Below, in pieces: positions 33,290 through 45,102 of a DNA stretch of 64,000 bases. The stretch's first letter is position 1, and each line of letters opens with the position of its first letter. A model generated the notes under the pieces. The model was not told the origin of the DNA and made no database searches. It saw only the letters and a program-made list of their open reading frames with translations. A program made the translations under genes and the position numbers. The DNA comes from Phanerochaete sordida (lineage: Eukaryota > Basidiomycota > Agaricomycetes > Polyporales > Phanerochaetaceae), in contig BPQB01000098.1 in the NCBI GenBank assembly GCA_019973155.2, positions 47,943 to 111,942 on the forward strand, written 5' to 3'.

Positions 33290-35153
33290 CATGAATCCAT
33301 ATCGACGCTGGAAGTGTCTCGCACTATAATAGTGCCGAGGTCGACGACAGTGTAGAAGGAGAATGTTTTCATCTCTGGCTGCTTGGGCTGGGCTTGCAAC
33401 CGCGACGGCGTCCCGGGCTCCTCGGGCTCCGGATCGTCCGACCGGTATGTGTAGCTCACCAGCATATTGAACTGAGGACGAGCGTTAAATCGGTGTCACG
33501 GAGAGACTGTCAGCCTACACACCTTAATGTCTCCTCGCGACTCCTTTGAAATCATCACCTCGCCTCCGATGACAGTCACGTTCGCGCGACGCTCAAGGAC
33601 GCCAACGGTGCGCGAACGGCCGCGGGGATCCCTCGCTCCGTCAAAGTCCTCGTCTTCCTCTTCGACCCCGAACATGTCTTCGTCGTCGTCGTACTCCCAC
33701 GCCTCCGCGAAGGCCGCGATCGGGAACGCCTGCGTCGGGAGCATGATTGCGAACGGCGGGCGCCGCGTCTTCTCCGCCTCGGGCGGCGCGTTCGGATGGG
33801 GCGGTGGCAGCGCGCGCTGGACGTGCAGGCGCACCTGGATCGGGTCGTACAGCGGGTTCGTGAAGGAGAGGTGAAATGGGTATGTCTTCCCCGCAAGCAT
33901 CGTTCCGTCCTGAGGCTCCGCGTTCGCGCGGCCAGATCGTCGCAGCATGGCCAGCGCAGCCTGCATATGCGGCAGGTTGATTGTGATGGCGGGCAGATAG
34001 TTTGCTGCGACAAGCTTGATCTTGTACCGCACAGACTGAGCCTTCTGTTCGGGCTTGATGAGGATGTGCCGGCAGCTTGGACAACGCTTGGACTTCTTCG
34101 AGTGTAAAGGTATGCGGAGCGGCTTCAGATCGCTAAGAGGCGTTCCAGATGTCAGCCTTCATGTGCGGTGCCTAAATGCTCACAGGCTTCGTGGCGAAGT
34201 CACCCAGCTGTTGCCCCATCTCTGCTCGAGCGTAGAAACCTCTTCCACCGTCTCAAGATGCCGCATGAACTCTACGTCAGGGTCAGCTCCTCCCCCGAGG
34301 GCATAGCCCGTGGTGACTGCCCCAATTTCCACACGAGCGCGATAGTCGGGAACCTCCTGGCGATTCGCGTTCTTGTCGCGCCCGGACCGACTGCGTGATA
34401 GAGCGTGCGGCGTATACCTAGCGACGCCAGGGATGTCGCGCGCAAGTGCCGACGACGCGGCTGCTGTGATGGGGTTCATATGCGTACTGTGAGTATGCAA
34501 CCCGTGGCCGGAGGTGGATGGTGATGCACGTAAGTAAGGCTCGAAATGCTCCTTCAGCCTCTCGAACTCTAGCGACTCAGGCGCAGAGTCTTCGAACTTC
34601 TGTAACTGGGCTATCGTACCCATTAACATACGTCACGCAGTCGAAGTCGTACACAACACACCTGCGAGGCCCGTCGGCTTTTCAAACGTGATTCCAACCT
34701 CCGCAGAGTCCCACCGGCAGTGATTGCAGTACAGGAAGAACGGCGGTTCGCCGGCTGCATTGATGGTAGGAGGTATACGTCCGTCGCCATTGTCTGGTGG
34801 GTCTGAGGGCACAACAGACAGAGTGTTCTTGCAGCTCGGACACATGAAGCAGTTTCGTGCGCAACTTTGCTTTCTCAGTGATTAGATTTGTATCGTGCAG
34901 ACACCACCACGGGCACGTACCGGTTCTTCTCCGCTCGTACGCTCGCGCTAGGCACCTCAAAGAGACAGTTTGGACAGTAGTAGCCGCTGACTTCAACCAT
35001 CACGCAGTGGTTGCACCGTATCGCGTCGCATTCTTCGCAGAAGTAGAGGTTATGCAGCGCGTGGAAGCTGTACGATGACGAGGCAAGGTTGGGCTGTGGA
35101 GGATGCGGCGTAGAAGCCTGACACGGGCAGTAGTATTCCACGCTCGGAGACAT
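33290..35153 (-). CDS. DCTN4: Dynactin subunit 4 (p62)
   Basis: Pointed-end subunit of dynactin, the cofactor that loads dynein onto cargo and moves it along microtubules; in hyphae it supports nuclear migration and endosome transport. The ATG at 35153 gives MSPSVEYYCPC. The N-terminal zinc-binding region has repeated Cys pairs: YFCEECDAIRCNHC, YYCPNCLFEVP, CFMCPSCKNTL and, later, FFLYCNHCRWDSAEVG and KRCPSCRHILIKPEQK. Middle exons carry VARYTPHALSRSRSG and VEFMRHLETVEEVSTLEQRW. The last two exons hold ITINLPHMQAALAMLRRSG, LSFTNPLYDPIQVRL, an acidic EYDDDEDMFGVEEEDEDF stretch and, after an intron at about 33490-33535, FNMLVSYTYRSDDPEPEEPG and the end VRDTSSVDMDS (TGA at 33292-33290). Cys pattern and domain order match p62 well. 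Confidence 0.88.
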
Positions 35154-35686
35154 CTTGTCTCTGCAGGGAGCGCAGTCAGACACGCACAAGTCCGGGAAGA
35201 AGTGCAAACAACGTGCAAGGAGGAGGACGCGGGGAGCAAGACGCGAGGCTGCAACAAGCGCTCATATGTGCCCCTTCCTCCCGCCGGCCATCTTCAGCTC
35301 TTTCTCTAGTGCAGCCGACGCCATGACCCCGAATATCATCACCTTTTCCATCGCCTTCGCGCTTTGCTGCAAGTCTGCACGTATAGTCAATGCATAGATG
35401 CAGGCTTGCAGCGAATCCAGGCACCGTGATTCGGGCGTCTGCGCCGACGAATCAAGGGCCGAGCGACGCTGCCCAGCAACGCAGCCCAACAAAAGTTAGC
35501 GAGCGGACCGCGCCTGTCCTCGGGCTTTCTTGACCTTCAAGCTTCATCACCCACCCGACACGGCCTGGAGCCCGTTCAATCCCTCCTTGACTCAGCTGGT
35601 CTCTGTCCTTTGCATGTCGCCGGTCGAGGAGCTCTCCAACGCTTAAAGCCAAGCATCACGCTCATTACTCGAATCCAACCGCTACG
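35154..35686. other. Divergent intergenic region
   Basis: This is the promoter region between dynactin p62 (leftward) and the two-TM protein (rightward). The ORFs here are short and unsupported. Confidence 0.45.
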
Positions 35687-36784
35687 ATGATGCAGAATGA
35701 CAATTCTGCGCGATCAGCTCTTGTATCGCCAAGGCCCGGTAGCGACCAGACTGGAACCGGAGGCGGGGTTCCCTCAACTATCGGGAGCAGCACGGCGGCC
35801 CAGTCCCTGTCCCAGCCGTCGACCTCAGGGCAAGTGGGACCGCTACCAGTCAAGCGTGGAGAGTTCGGATACGAAGAGCCAGCTCCTCCAGAGCTAGCTC
35901 ATCTGCCCTCATCCCGAGACGTCACTACCACATCACCATTGCCAGCTGTACACCCTGCAGACAGAAGTTCCCCCTCTATCTCTCCTGGACTTACCCCTCA
36001 GGGCGTCCAGCCCGCGAATGATCAGGTGTCCACCCACAGCAGTTCTTCTACCCATTCAAAACTGCTCAGACTATTGAAGGCGAAACGCATCCCCTCATTA
36101 TATGGCGTCCGCCTAACCACACTCGGCTGGTTCTTCCTGCACGTTGCAATCTTGACAGCAACAATTGCTGGGTGGGCACTGCTCGTCCAGCATCTGTCCG
36201 CAGCCCAATCGCCTTCGAGCGGCAACTCTGGACTCGGCGCAGCATCGTCCACGATATTCGTGCACGTCGCTTTTGGCGTCGCCTGCCTCGCCCAGCTCAT
36301 CTTCCTCGAGCGGCGCATCTTCCGCATACGCGCGGAGCGTTACTTCTACCTGAACCCCGGGCTGCCGATGCACGCGCACGAAGGCGACGTGGGCATGGGC
36401 TTCGCGCCATGGAATCGACCGCCGCTCCCCACTTACGCCGCTGCGCTGGCGCAAAGCGGCGTGGGCACCGGCGACGTCGAGGACAACGCAATCGCTGTTC
36501 CGCCGCCGCCGGCATACGGACACACGCGGGGCAGCACGCTGCTGCTGAGCGGTTTCATGAGCGACACGCTACGTGTGGAGAGGCATGCGGCGCTGGACCG
36601 GGTTAGGCAGGCCGGAAACAGGGGATCGGGGCGGTCGTTGCGCGCGAGCTGGATGACCCAGGACAGCAGACCCGTCAGCTACATGAGTCGGGACGAAGAG
36701 TGGGAGGAGCGGTCGGATAGGATACGAGCTGTGAGGTTGGAGGAGACGCTGGCGAGGCTGGAGGATGCGAGGGTTAGGGATTAA
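35687..36784 (+). CDS. Unnamed two-TM protein with PY motifs (365 aa, single exon)
   Basis: No named family recognised. The N-terminal 135 residues are Ser/Thr/Pro-rich and look disordered. Two membrane helices follow: TLGWFFLHVAILTATIAGWA at about residues 145-165 and IFVHVAFGVACLAQLIFL at about 190-207, separated by a short Ser/Gly loop. A basic RRIFRIRAERYFYL segment comes straight after. The C-terminal 130 residues are cytosolic-looking and contain two PY-type motifs, LPTY (in PPLPTYAA) and PPAY (in PPPPAYGHTRG), which are known docking sites for WW domains of Rsp5/Nedd4 ubiquitin ligases. The end is highly charged (EEWEERSDRIRAVRLEETL). Unusual for this window in lacking introns. Confidence 0.7.
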   Translation: MMQNDNSARSALVSPRPGSDQTGTGGGVPSTIGSSTAAQSLSQPSTSGQVGPLPVKRGEFGYEEPAPPELAHLPSSRDVTTTSPLPAVHPADRSSPSISPGLTPQGVQPANDQVSTHSSSSTHSKLLRLLKAKRIPSLYGVRLTTLGWFFLHVAILTATIAGWALLVQHLSAAQSPSSGNSGLGAASSTIFVHVAFGVACLAQLIFLERRIFRIRAERYFYLNPGLPMHAHEGDVGMGFAPWNRPPLPTYAAALAQSGVGTGDVEDNAIAVPPPPAYGHTRGSTLLLSGFMSDTLRVERHAALDRVRQAGNRGSGRSLRASWMTQDSRPVSYMSRDEEWEERSDRIRAVRLEETLARLEDARVRD

Positions 36785-37905
36785 GAAGGACAATTAGCTC
36801 TGTGGCGAGTCTTACCTTTCCAGGACAATTCTTCAAAATCTGTCTGTTGTACCACTTACTACTTTCTGTAGATATTGCCTATCGCTAGTCGATGCCTAGT
36901 CTCGTGGACTGTTCTGTACTTCTGATTTGCGCGCGTTCGCCAGATTGTCTTCAACTGTCGCTGTGGTCGCTGGCCCGCAGATCTCTCTTCGATTTCTAGC
37001 TCCTCTGTTCACCGCTTCGTCTGGTCTAAGGATTTCTGTCTCTTTACTGAAGTTGTGAAGGCATCCCCAGCAAACTCTGCCTCGCTCCTGGTGGAGTACG
37101 CCCTCCGAGTCGGCTCAGGAGCCACGTTTAATCGGAGTTTACCATGGGGTTAATCTGCGCGGATGAAAGGTACCAGTTCCAGCTTGCCTTGCATCCCGAG
37201 AGGCTCTAACGATGGTGCACCGAGGTTAGCTTGATGTCTTTATGAAATCAACGCGCGCACTAACAAAACGAACCTGGATTGTTAGAAAGTGCCGCTGCAG
37301 GCCCAACACCATGGCGAGGGGCCTTGTATTGTCCGTTCTCTCTCGTCACGGCCTCATTCGGGCAATGTGGCAAGCTGATGGATTCACCTCTAGGCGTTGG
37401 GCGGTGCGCGTCATGTCGCCGCCCGGACGCAGCGCAAAGAGATTCGATGTTCTGGAAAGCGCACCTTCGTGTCGCCCCCATCACGACCTGCGGACCTCGG
37501 CGTCGGTCACCTTGCCTCGGCGAACCTTACCAACTAGGCGATAGCCGGTAATAAGGGCAGAGCCTGAGCCGGAAGGTATCGATGAAGGCCTAGTTACGGT
37601 GCCTTTCCCTTCAGCCCCGAGGGTTGTGGCATTCAACGTCCCTCGGTGGGCGGTCATGACCACGGCGTACTGGCGTACGATGATAGGTGCGATGCATCGC
37701 GGCTCGCACGACGTGCTCTTCTTCTGCCTGCTGATTGGACTTCTTGCTTCGCTTGCCCTGCAGACGACGCCGAGCCTCCGCTATCGGCGCACATGGTAGG
37801 TCAAACGTCGCAGGAACCATCGCTGGCGGGAAGACCGCACCGAATATGTGTCGCCCATCTGACCATATAAGAGGTCGCGGCGCGTCGCGACGGCCGGTCA
37901 GCACC
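36785..37905. other. Intergenic stretch, promoter of the reductase gene at its right end
   Basis: 1.1 kb with no supported gene; ORFs are short and in conflicting frames. ATATAAG at 37865-37871, about 35 bp before the ATG at 37906, is the likely TATA box of the A-T-R gene. Confidence 0.45.
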
Positions 37906-40900
37906 ATGGCCATCTCTCACATCGCACCTCCCCTTGACGGTTCGATCCGCCCGCTGCCAGGCTTCATCGACTTCCTCGCCGAACACAATCCGCATGGAGA
38001 GTGGGCGAGGCTCGCTCCCGAGGGCGACCAGCCTTATATCCCCGTCACTCATCGCCAGTATGCGAATGCCACTCACAGGATCGCGCGGGCCTTTCGTCCT
38101 GGTGGCACGCATGCTCACGGGGAGCTCATCGCGATCCTCATCCACACCGATGCAGTCCTCTACTTGGCCCTCATCCCAGGTCTCGTGCGGGCCGGTTTCA
38201 TTGTGAGTCGCTCCGAGTCGGTCGTCTCGCTTTACCTAGCTCTGACACCACCGGTTGCGACCAGCCGTTCCCCATGTCTCCGCGAAACTCCGTCCCCGCC
38301 ATAGTCAACATGCTCCGGAAGACGTCGTGCACCCGCATCATCTCTCAGGCCGCCTTTGCGCCCATTATCGCGGAGGTGCAGGCCGAGCTCGAGAAAGAGG
38401 GCCTCAACCTCGCCGTCGATGAGCTGCCGGCCTTGCAGCAGATCTTCCCCGACTTCGGTCCAGCCGGCGAGGCGGCGGAAGTGGAGCCGTTCCCCGCGCC
38501 TGCGCGAGCTCCCACCGACGAGGACATCCTCCTCTACCTGCACTCTTCGGGCTCGACTGGGTTCCCCAAGCCCATCCCACAAAGCCAGGCCGCCTTTTTC
38601 CAGTGGGCCACCGCGCGTATGTGCCTTGTCTCTTCGCCGACGAGAAGCAAGCTTAACCTTCTGATAGCGTCGCTGGTCGCCGCGCGCGAGCATGGCGTCA
38701 TCTGGGGCTCGGCACCGCTGCCCACCTTTCACACCATGGGCATTTATCAACAGTTCCTGGCACCCATTGTCACTGGTCATCCAGTGGGCCTCTACGCTCC
38801 GAAAGCTCCAGCTGCGCCGCCTGTCCCTACCACGCAAAATGTCGTCGACGCGTGCAAGAAAGTGGGCGCAACCGGTGTGGCAGTTGTTCCATCTTTCATC
38901 GAGGTAAGATAGAAAGATGCTGCGCTACAGCGCTGTTACTAAGCATCCCGTAGGCGTGGGTACAGTCGGACGAGGTCGTGGAATACTTGAAGACCCTGAA
39001 AATTCTGGTGAACGTCATTCCATAGTGCTTATTCATTGTGTCCTGAACCTGTTCGGCAGGGATTCGCTGGTGGCCCCTTGTCCGATAAGAACGGCGACAA
39101 GCTCGTCGAAGCTGGCGTCAATTTGTGCTCCGTCTACGGGGGCACAGAATACGGCGTGTACACCCGCATGTTCGACGCCGACACTTCACTGGGCCCAGAC
39201 GCTCCCGTGAAGACGAGATGGGACTGGGCATGGGTCCAGTTTCCTGACGACCGTTTGAAGATTCGATGGGACCCTCAAGGCGATGGGTCGTACGAGCTGC
39301 AGTTTTTGGTGCGTCCAGTAGACGTGTGGTACTCGCTATCGCTGACTTTGTTCCAGACCTGCAAGACGCATTGCCCTGCGGTAGAAAACTTGCCCGACGC
39401 GCGAGGCTACAGTACATCGGATCTCTTCATCCCTCACCCGACGAAGAAGGGGCTCTGGAAGATGTAGGTGCTCTTATCCGGTTCGGTGCGATGGCTTGAT
39501 CTGATCCTCGGAAACTTCATTCAGAGTGGGTAGAAAGGACGATGTAATTGTCCTTGGAAATGGTGAGATCGCTTTTACACTTAAAATGCCCAATATAATC
39601 TCATAGTTTGATCGACAGGCGAGAAGGTCGTGCCCATCCCACAGGAAGGTCTCATTACCGCCAACCGCTTGGTATCAGCAGCGGTCATGTTCGGTCGGGG
39701 TAGGGAACAGTGCGGCGTCCTCATTGAACCACGTCCCGAGCATGCTGTCCAGCCAAACGACCAAGCGGCCCTCGTTGAGTTCAGGAACAAAATATGGTTA
39801 GCGACTGTCGCGGCAAACTCACATACACGTAGTCTAATTGCTGGACAGGCCGGCAGTGGAAGAGGCTAACAAGATTGCGCCTACGTTCGCCCGTCTCTTC
39901 AAAGAGACCATAATTGTCACAGATCCTGCTAAGCCTCTTCCTCGCGCTGCGAAGGGGACAGTTATCCGCCCGCAGGCGATGAAGCTATATGCTGAAGAGA
40001 TTGCCAACTTGTACGCTCTACTTTCGAACGTCGAAGGCGCGCACTTACCGGAGACTACCACAGGTACCAGGTGATCGAGGACAGTACGGATGCTAAAGGC
40101 GTCGCTCCTCCACCTTCTTGGTCCGCCGCGGATGTACAGATATGGCTTGAAAACGTCGCGCAGTCCGTCAACGGTGAAGCGGTCTCCCTGGTCACAGACA
40201 TCTTCGACCAAGGATTCGACAGGTAGGAAACCCACAATCGACTCTAACTCATCACGCTAACGCAAATCTAGCCTTCGTGCCACCTTCTTGCGAAATCGCA
40301 TCGTCGGCGCGCTTCGTGCTAGCTCGGACGCCAATGCGCAAAAAGCCTCAGCCCACGTGTCCCAGAACTTCGTATATGAGCACCCAACTCTTCAGGAGCT
40401 CGCAGGCGTCATAACCGAGCTTGTCAAGAACCCCGAACACGAGAAGAAGGACCCTGTCGAGGAGATACGCGCGATGCTTGCGAGCTACACGGACCACTTG
40501 CCGACTCCCGCGCACCCAGCGGATGGCACGACACCGGCATCGCCCGTCGTACTCCTTACGGGCTCGACAGGAAATGTTGGGTCGCACATCCTCGCTTCGC
40601 TGCTCGCGAACAAGCGCATCCAGCGAGTATACACCCTCAACCGCCAGTCGCCTTATGGCTCGGAGCGAGATGTCCTGGCTTTCACTGAGCGTGGATTGCC
40701 ACGCGAACTGCTCGCGCAAGGCAAGCTTGTGAGGCTCACCGGAGATGTCACGCAAGACCGGTTTGGTCTCGAGCCCGAGCAGTTTGAAGAGGTGCGAATT
40801 CGCGTTCGTAGCTTGCTCCGTGCTCTCTGACCTACCAGGACCCCAGGTCAAGGATCACGTCACCCACATCGTACACAACGCCTGGCGTGTCGACTTCAAC

Positions 40901-41903
40901 TTGTCACTTTCGACCTTCGAAAAATACATCTCCGGAACGCGACGCCTCGTTGATCTCTGCTGTCTGCTCCCTCGGCCCGTGAAGCTGCTGTTCACGTCGT
41001 CAGTTGCCGCGGCACTCAACTGGGACGTGTCGCGCGGCCCCATACCGGAAGAGATCCTGACAAACCCGGAGATTGCGCTGGGGACAGGATACGGCGCGTC
41101 GAAGTTCATCACTGAGAATGTACGTGCGTAGATGTTGAGCTCTGACATCAGTAAGCTAACGCTCCGTAACACCAGCTCCTCGCGAAGGCAGCAGAGAATG
41201 GCCTGGAGTCTACCATCCTACGTATCGGCCAGACATGTGGCCCGAAGTGGACGGGTGCATGGGGCACGACCGAGTGGGTCCCAATACTGGTCAAGACGAG
41301 CATCGTGCTGGGCATGCTGCCGGATCTCCAGGGGGTGAGAGAGCCTAATCAACGAGCAAATACACCCGCTGACAAGTCCATCAGGGAGTTTCGTGGATTC
41401 CTATGGACGCAGTAGCGACAGCGGCCACTGACTTCGTCCTGTCGAGCGAACGCTTGCCGGCTCTCGTGAACGTGGTTCACCCTCGTCTTACACCATGGCG
41501 CACTATCATGGACGACGTGAACACCAGTCTTGGCCTCCAGTTGCCCCTGGTGCCTTTCGACCAGTGGCTAGGCGCATTGAATGTTGTCGCCGCTCGAGCA
41601 GCCTCCGAGGACACTGAACGCCTTGTAAGTGGTCTAATGTTACCGTCTTGCTTCCGCCGTTCTGAGCAAACGATGTCGCAGCCCGCGTTGAAGATTCTAC
41701 CGTTCTTGCAAGGCCTGGCGTCTGCGCAGGCCCGTGCCACAGATCTCAAACTTTCAGCCGTGGAAGCCGGAGGTACGCCACGTTTCGACACGTTCAAGCT
41801 GCAGCAATTCAGCCCTGCGGTTCGCGAGCTGGAGCCATTGAGCGCGGAACACGTCGCCGCTTGGATCGGCTATTGGAAGAAACAAGGATTCCTGGACGTG
41901 TAG
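37906..41903 (+). CDS. NRPS-like adenylation-thiolation-reductase (A-T-R) carboxylic acid reductase
   Basis: Stand-alone three-domain enzyme, related in layout to alpha-aminoadipate reductase and fungal aryl-acid reductases. It activates a carboxylic acid with ATP, loads it on a phosphopantetheine arm and reduces it with NAD(P)H to an aldehyde. The ATG at 37906 gives MAISHIAPPLDG. A domain: PGLVRAGFI, core LLYLHSSGSTGFPKPIPQS (38531-38587), GSAPLPTFHTMG, VYGGTEYG, GRKDDVIVLGNGEKVVP. T domain: FDQGFD, an intron, SLRATFLRNRI; the Ser after the intron is the attachment site. R domain: Rossmann motif VVLLTGSTGNVGSHIL, HNAWRVDFN, TSSVAA, Y-x-x-x-K in GTGYGASKFITEN, ILRIGQTCG. The last exon ends GYWKKQGFLDV. 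It has about a dozen short introns and no condensation domain. Substrate unknown. Confidence 0.9.
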
Positions 41904-42205
41904 ATGTCTGACACGTATAGCTTCACTCACCGCAATATAATAGTTTTCTTTCCTGTGGCACAGCCATTGTCTGCGCAGCGCAGCATTATCTTTCCGAGTC
42001 AGGCTATAGCGCCGAGAAGCAGTCAGCCCTAGTCGGCCGTATCAGGACCTAATTTCCACACGCAGCGTGAAGGCGGCCCGCGCCCAGATAAATTCAGCGG
42101 ACCACATTCATTCTCTTTGTACAGCTCTACACCCGCTACATTGTGAGTCTAAGTCGGATAGTCTTGAAGCGATCGCTGTGATGCTAATGCTTTCACAGCG
42201 ACAAT
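41904..42205. other. Intergenic stretch
   Basis: 3' flank of the A-T-R gene and promoter of the F-box-like gene. No other feature supported. Confidence 0.45.
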
Positions 42206-43387
42206 ATGTATCTCTTCGCGAGAAAGGTCCCACATAAATCGCGCCCCAACTTAAACATGGACGTCATGTGGGGGATCATGCCCGAACTTGGCGCAGAGGA
42301 TCTCGCGACTGCAGCTAGGGTCTGCAAGGAATGGCTACCTGCCGCACAATCCAGCCTCTACCGCCACATCTCCATTAGAGCATCCAATCCCAGATCTCAG
42401 CTCCTTGCGAGGACGCTGATCAGCAACGAGCACTTGCGATCGCTCGTACGACATGTCGCGCTCTCATGTTTCAACATCGGCGGAGGCTGGTACAGACTGC
42501 TGCTCAGCTGGATCGCTCTCCTCCCCGAGAATGCCCTGTTGTCTGTGGACCTTGAAGGTTTCTACGATGACAAAGGATCGGACTTCCTTATGGACTATCC
42601 CGCCATTCGCACGGCACGTTACTTCACGCTCCGTCCTCCAGTGCGGCTTGCTCGAGGCCGCCTCGCACAGCTTCTGGCCTATCCGAACCTGCAAGGGCTG
42701 TCCGTTGGAGGTTGGGGCGATGCACTCCCTGCGCCCGACGCGATGCTCCATCTACAGCCCACCCGTTCTGCGTTCGAGACCAGCGGCTTTGCAAGCCATT
42801 TGTCGGCGATGCTCGACGCTATCGACTCCGACGCTCAATTCAAGCGGTTCGATGTGCAAATCGGCTGGTTTGGACCCCGCGACGCAGCGCTGTTCATTCA
42901 CGCCCTCAAGCGTCATGCAGATAGTCTGACCCGGCTCACCATGCTATCCCACGACGCACTCGAGTGCGGCCCATTCATGGACGACCTTGTGCCGGCACTC
43001 CAGAGGGTGCAGTACCTGTGCTGCGCCTTCGGCACCTACACTATCCCTGGGCTCCTCTCTAATCTCCCTTCCAGCGTGCATACCCTTGTACTCGCCTGGG
43101 GTATCGACGGTACCGTCAACATACAGGACCCGAACGGACATGGCCTCATCCTGGGGCCCGATCCCAACAACATACCTTTCCCATCCGAAGAGCTCGCCAC
43201 GACGATTAGGAGCTTAGCAGCAGTCTCGCGTCTGTGGCTGAGACAGCTAGCCGTCGCCCTTCCAAACCTCACTCGAGAGCGGTGCCAGCCGGTTGCCGTC
43301 GCTTGTGCCGACGTCGGCATTGCGTTCACAAGGGTTTGGACGCGAGACCTCCAGCTAGATACCATGGTCGGGACAAGCCTTATTTAG
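42206..43387 (+). CDS. F-box-like protein, lineage-specific family, member 1 (393 aa)
   Basis: A likely substrate-recognition or regulatory protein of SCF-type ubiquitin ligases. It is uninterrupted from the ATG at 42206, with an alternative Met at 42257. The N-terminus has a degenerate F-box (NMDVMWGIMPELGAEDLATA, then ARVCKEWLPAAQSSLYRHI), followed by about 340 residues of LRR-like beta/alpha structure without regular repeats. It shares family-specific blocks with the genes at 43776 and 58203: FMDDLVPALQRVQYLCCAFG, SSVHTLVLAWGIDGTV, NNIPFPSEELATT. The ligand is unknown. Confidence 0.75.
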   Translation: MYLFARKVPHKSRPNLNMDVMWGIMPELGAEDLATAARVCKEWLPAAQSSLYRHISIRASNPRSQLLARTLISNEHLRSLVRHVALSCFNIGGGWYRLLLSWIALLPENALLSVDLEGFYDDKGSDFLMDYPAIRTARYFTLRPPVRLARGRLAQLLAYPNLQGLSVGGWGDALPAPDAMLHLQPTRSAFETSGFASHLSAMLDAIDSDAQFKRFDVQIGWFGPRDAALFIHALKRHADSLTRLTMLSHDALECGPFMDDLVPALQRVQYLCCAFGTYTIPGLLSNLPSSVHTLVLAWGIDGTVNIQDPNGHGLILGPDPNNIPFPSEELATTIRSLAAVSRLWLRQLAVALPNLTRERCQPVAVACADVGIAFTRVWTRDLQLDTMVGTSLI

Positions 43388-43775
43388 TGCTATAGATATT
43401 CTCACAAATGAATTCAGCCTGTGGATTTTGTGGACGCCTTCCAGTCGATTGCGGCAAGCCTTCGGGCCGCCGCCATCAAACGGCGCTCTGCACTGCCTTC
43501 GTCGCGGTGACTTGAAGGCTGTTCAGTCTGTGCTGCGACCACCGCGCCGCCACGCAGCGGCTACGTGTACAGACATACAAATTGCTTGAGACCCAAGCGA
43601 CCAGCAACGCACAGCTGTGAGGATCTCCGCTGCTCCGCACAATCTCTCTAGACTTTACAGCTCCGGCAGCGTTTCTTCGGTCTCATACCATCGATCGATA
43701 TCGCGAAGGTATCTTCTTTCTTGCCAACATGCTTGACGTTCGCTGACTGGAGGCCGACAGGCTCAAGTGCCAAAC
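43388..43775. other. Spacer between tandem F-box-like genes
   Basis: 388-bp spacer holding the promoter of member 2; nothing else supported. Confidence 0.45.
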
Positions 43776-44897
43776 ATGGATACGTTAAACACAGACATCT
43801 TTTGGGATATCGCGGCACAGCTGGAGAACCGAGATCTCGCGAGTGGAGCACGCGTCTGCAAACAGTGGCTACCTGTCACACAGTCCCATCTCTATCGCCA
43901 CATCACAATCGACTCGGCCTCCAAGCATGTACACGCGCTCGGCGCACTGCTATTTGCGCGTGAAGATCTGCGCCGCTTGGTCCGACATCTGACTCTTTGC
44001 CGATTGTTCGGTATGGGTCGGTGGCTCTCGTCGATGTACGACTGGCTTTTGCTTCTTCCGGAGCAAAGCCTGGTCTCCGTTGACGTGAAGATGGAGGACG
44101 ACTACGCGTTCGACATCCTCATGGACTTTCCTTGCGTGCGCAACGCGCGCCAGCTCACAATCCGCAAGCCTTACCTCCTCAATCGCGAGAAGGCTGCCAG
44201 AATCCTCGCAAGCCCATACCTCGAGAGTCTGGCTGTTTGTTTTGAAGGCTTACCCGCTCCTGAAGGCCCTATCCATTTGAAGCGGCTCAGCGTCGTAGCA
44301 GAGGGCATGCCGCCTCAGCTTCCACAAATCCTCGAAGCTAACAGCACATCCACGCCTTTGCATCGCTTTGACCTTCGAGTGACGACTCAGCCCAACGACC
44401 GTGAGGTCGCCCAGCTCTTCCGGGCTCTCGCTATCCACGCTCAGTCTCTGACCCGTCTCGCCATTACCTCGAGCGAGCGCATTACCCGCATACCATTCAT
44501 GGACGACTTTATCCTATCCCTCCCCTCTGTGCAGTGGCTATGCTGCGCATACGGCACCTATACGTCTACATTACTCCTCCGCATACCTTCGAGCCTACAT
44601 ACCCTCGTCTTGCTCTGGGGCCTAGATGGAAGCGTGTTGGTCCGGGATCCACATGGCATAGGCTTTATCGCAGGGGCGCGCCCGGAGAATATACCCTTCC
44701 CCAGCGCCAATTTCGCCCAGACCATGCGCCGCATGTCACCAACAGGGAATGCGTCTTTGCGGCGCCTGGTGATAGCGCTGCCGAAGCTCCTGCGCGATCC
44801 GTGCCAGGAGGTTGCAGCAGCCTGCAGCGATGCGGGGATTAGGTTCGAAAGAGTTCGGATGGATAATCCTGTGCTGGATATTATGGACAGAAACTAA
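43776..44897 (+). CDS. F-box-like protein, lineage-specific family, member 2 (373 aa)
   Basis: Tandem paralogue of the preceding gene. The first ATG in frame is 43776 (MDTLNTDIFWDIAAQLENRD); a GTG further up is not used as a start in fungi. The F-box-like helix pair reads DLASGARVCKQWLPVTQSHLYRHI. Shared family blocks are FMDDFILSLPSVQWLCCAYG, PSSLHTLVLLWGLDGSV and ENIPFPSANFAQT. No introns. Divergence from member 1 is large outside these blocks, so the duplication is not recent. Confidence 0.75.
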   Translation: MDTLNTDIFWDIAAQLENRDLASGARVCKQWLPVTQSHLYRHITIDSASKHVHALGALLFAREDLRRLVRHLTLCRLFGMGRWLSSMYDWLLLLPEQSLVSVDVKMEDDYAFDILMDFPCVRNARQLTIRKPYLLNREKAARILASPYLESLAVCFEGLPAPEGPIHLKRLSVVAEGMPPQLPQILEANSTSTPLHRFDLRVTTQPNDREVAQLFRALAIHAQSLTRLAITSSERITRIPFMDDFILSLPSVQWLCCAYGTYTSTLLLRIPSSLHTLVLLWGLDGSVLVRDPHGIGFIAGARPENIPFPSANFAQTMRRMSPTGNASLRRLVIALPKLLRDPCQEVAAACSDAGIRFERVRMDNPVLDIMDRN

Positions 44898-45102
44898 CGT
44901 CGGCTGGGCCTGGGACCTCACGGATTCTGGACACGTTATTTTCGATAATACAGATCTACCGCATTGTTACAACTACAACAACTAAAATGTACACACAGTC
45001 AGCCGAAGCTTGAGGATCAGCCTAACACCCAGAAGCCCTACTACATGATGCAGTCAGTTGTGTGAAACCGTTGGCATCGCGCAGCCCGTACCTTCAGGGG
45101 CC

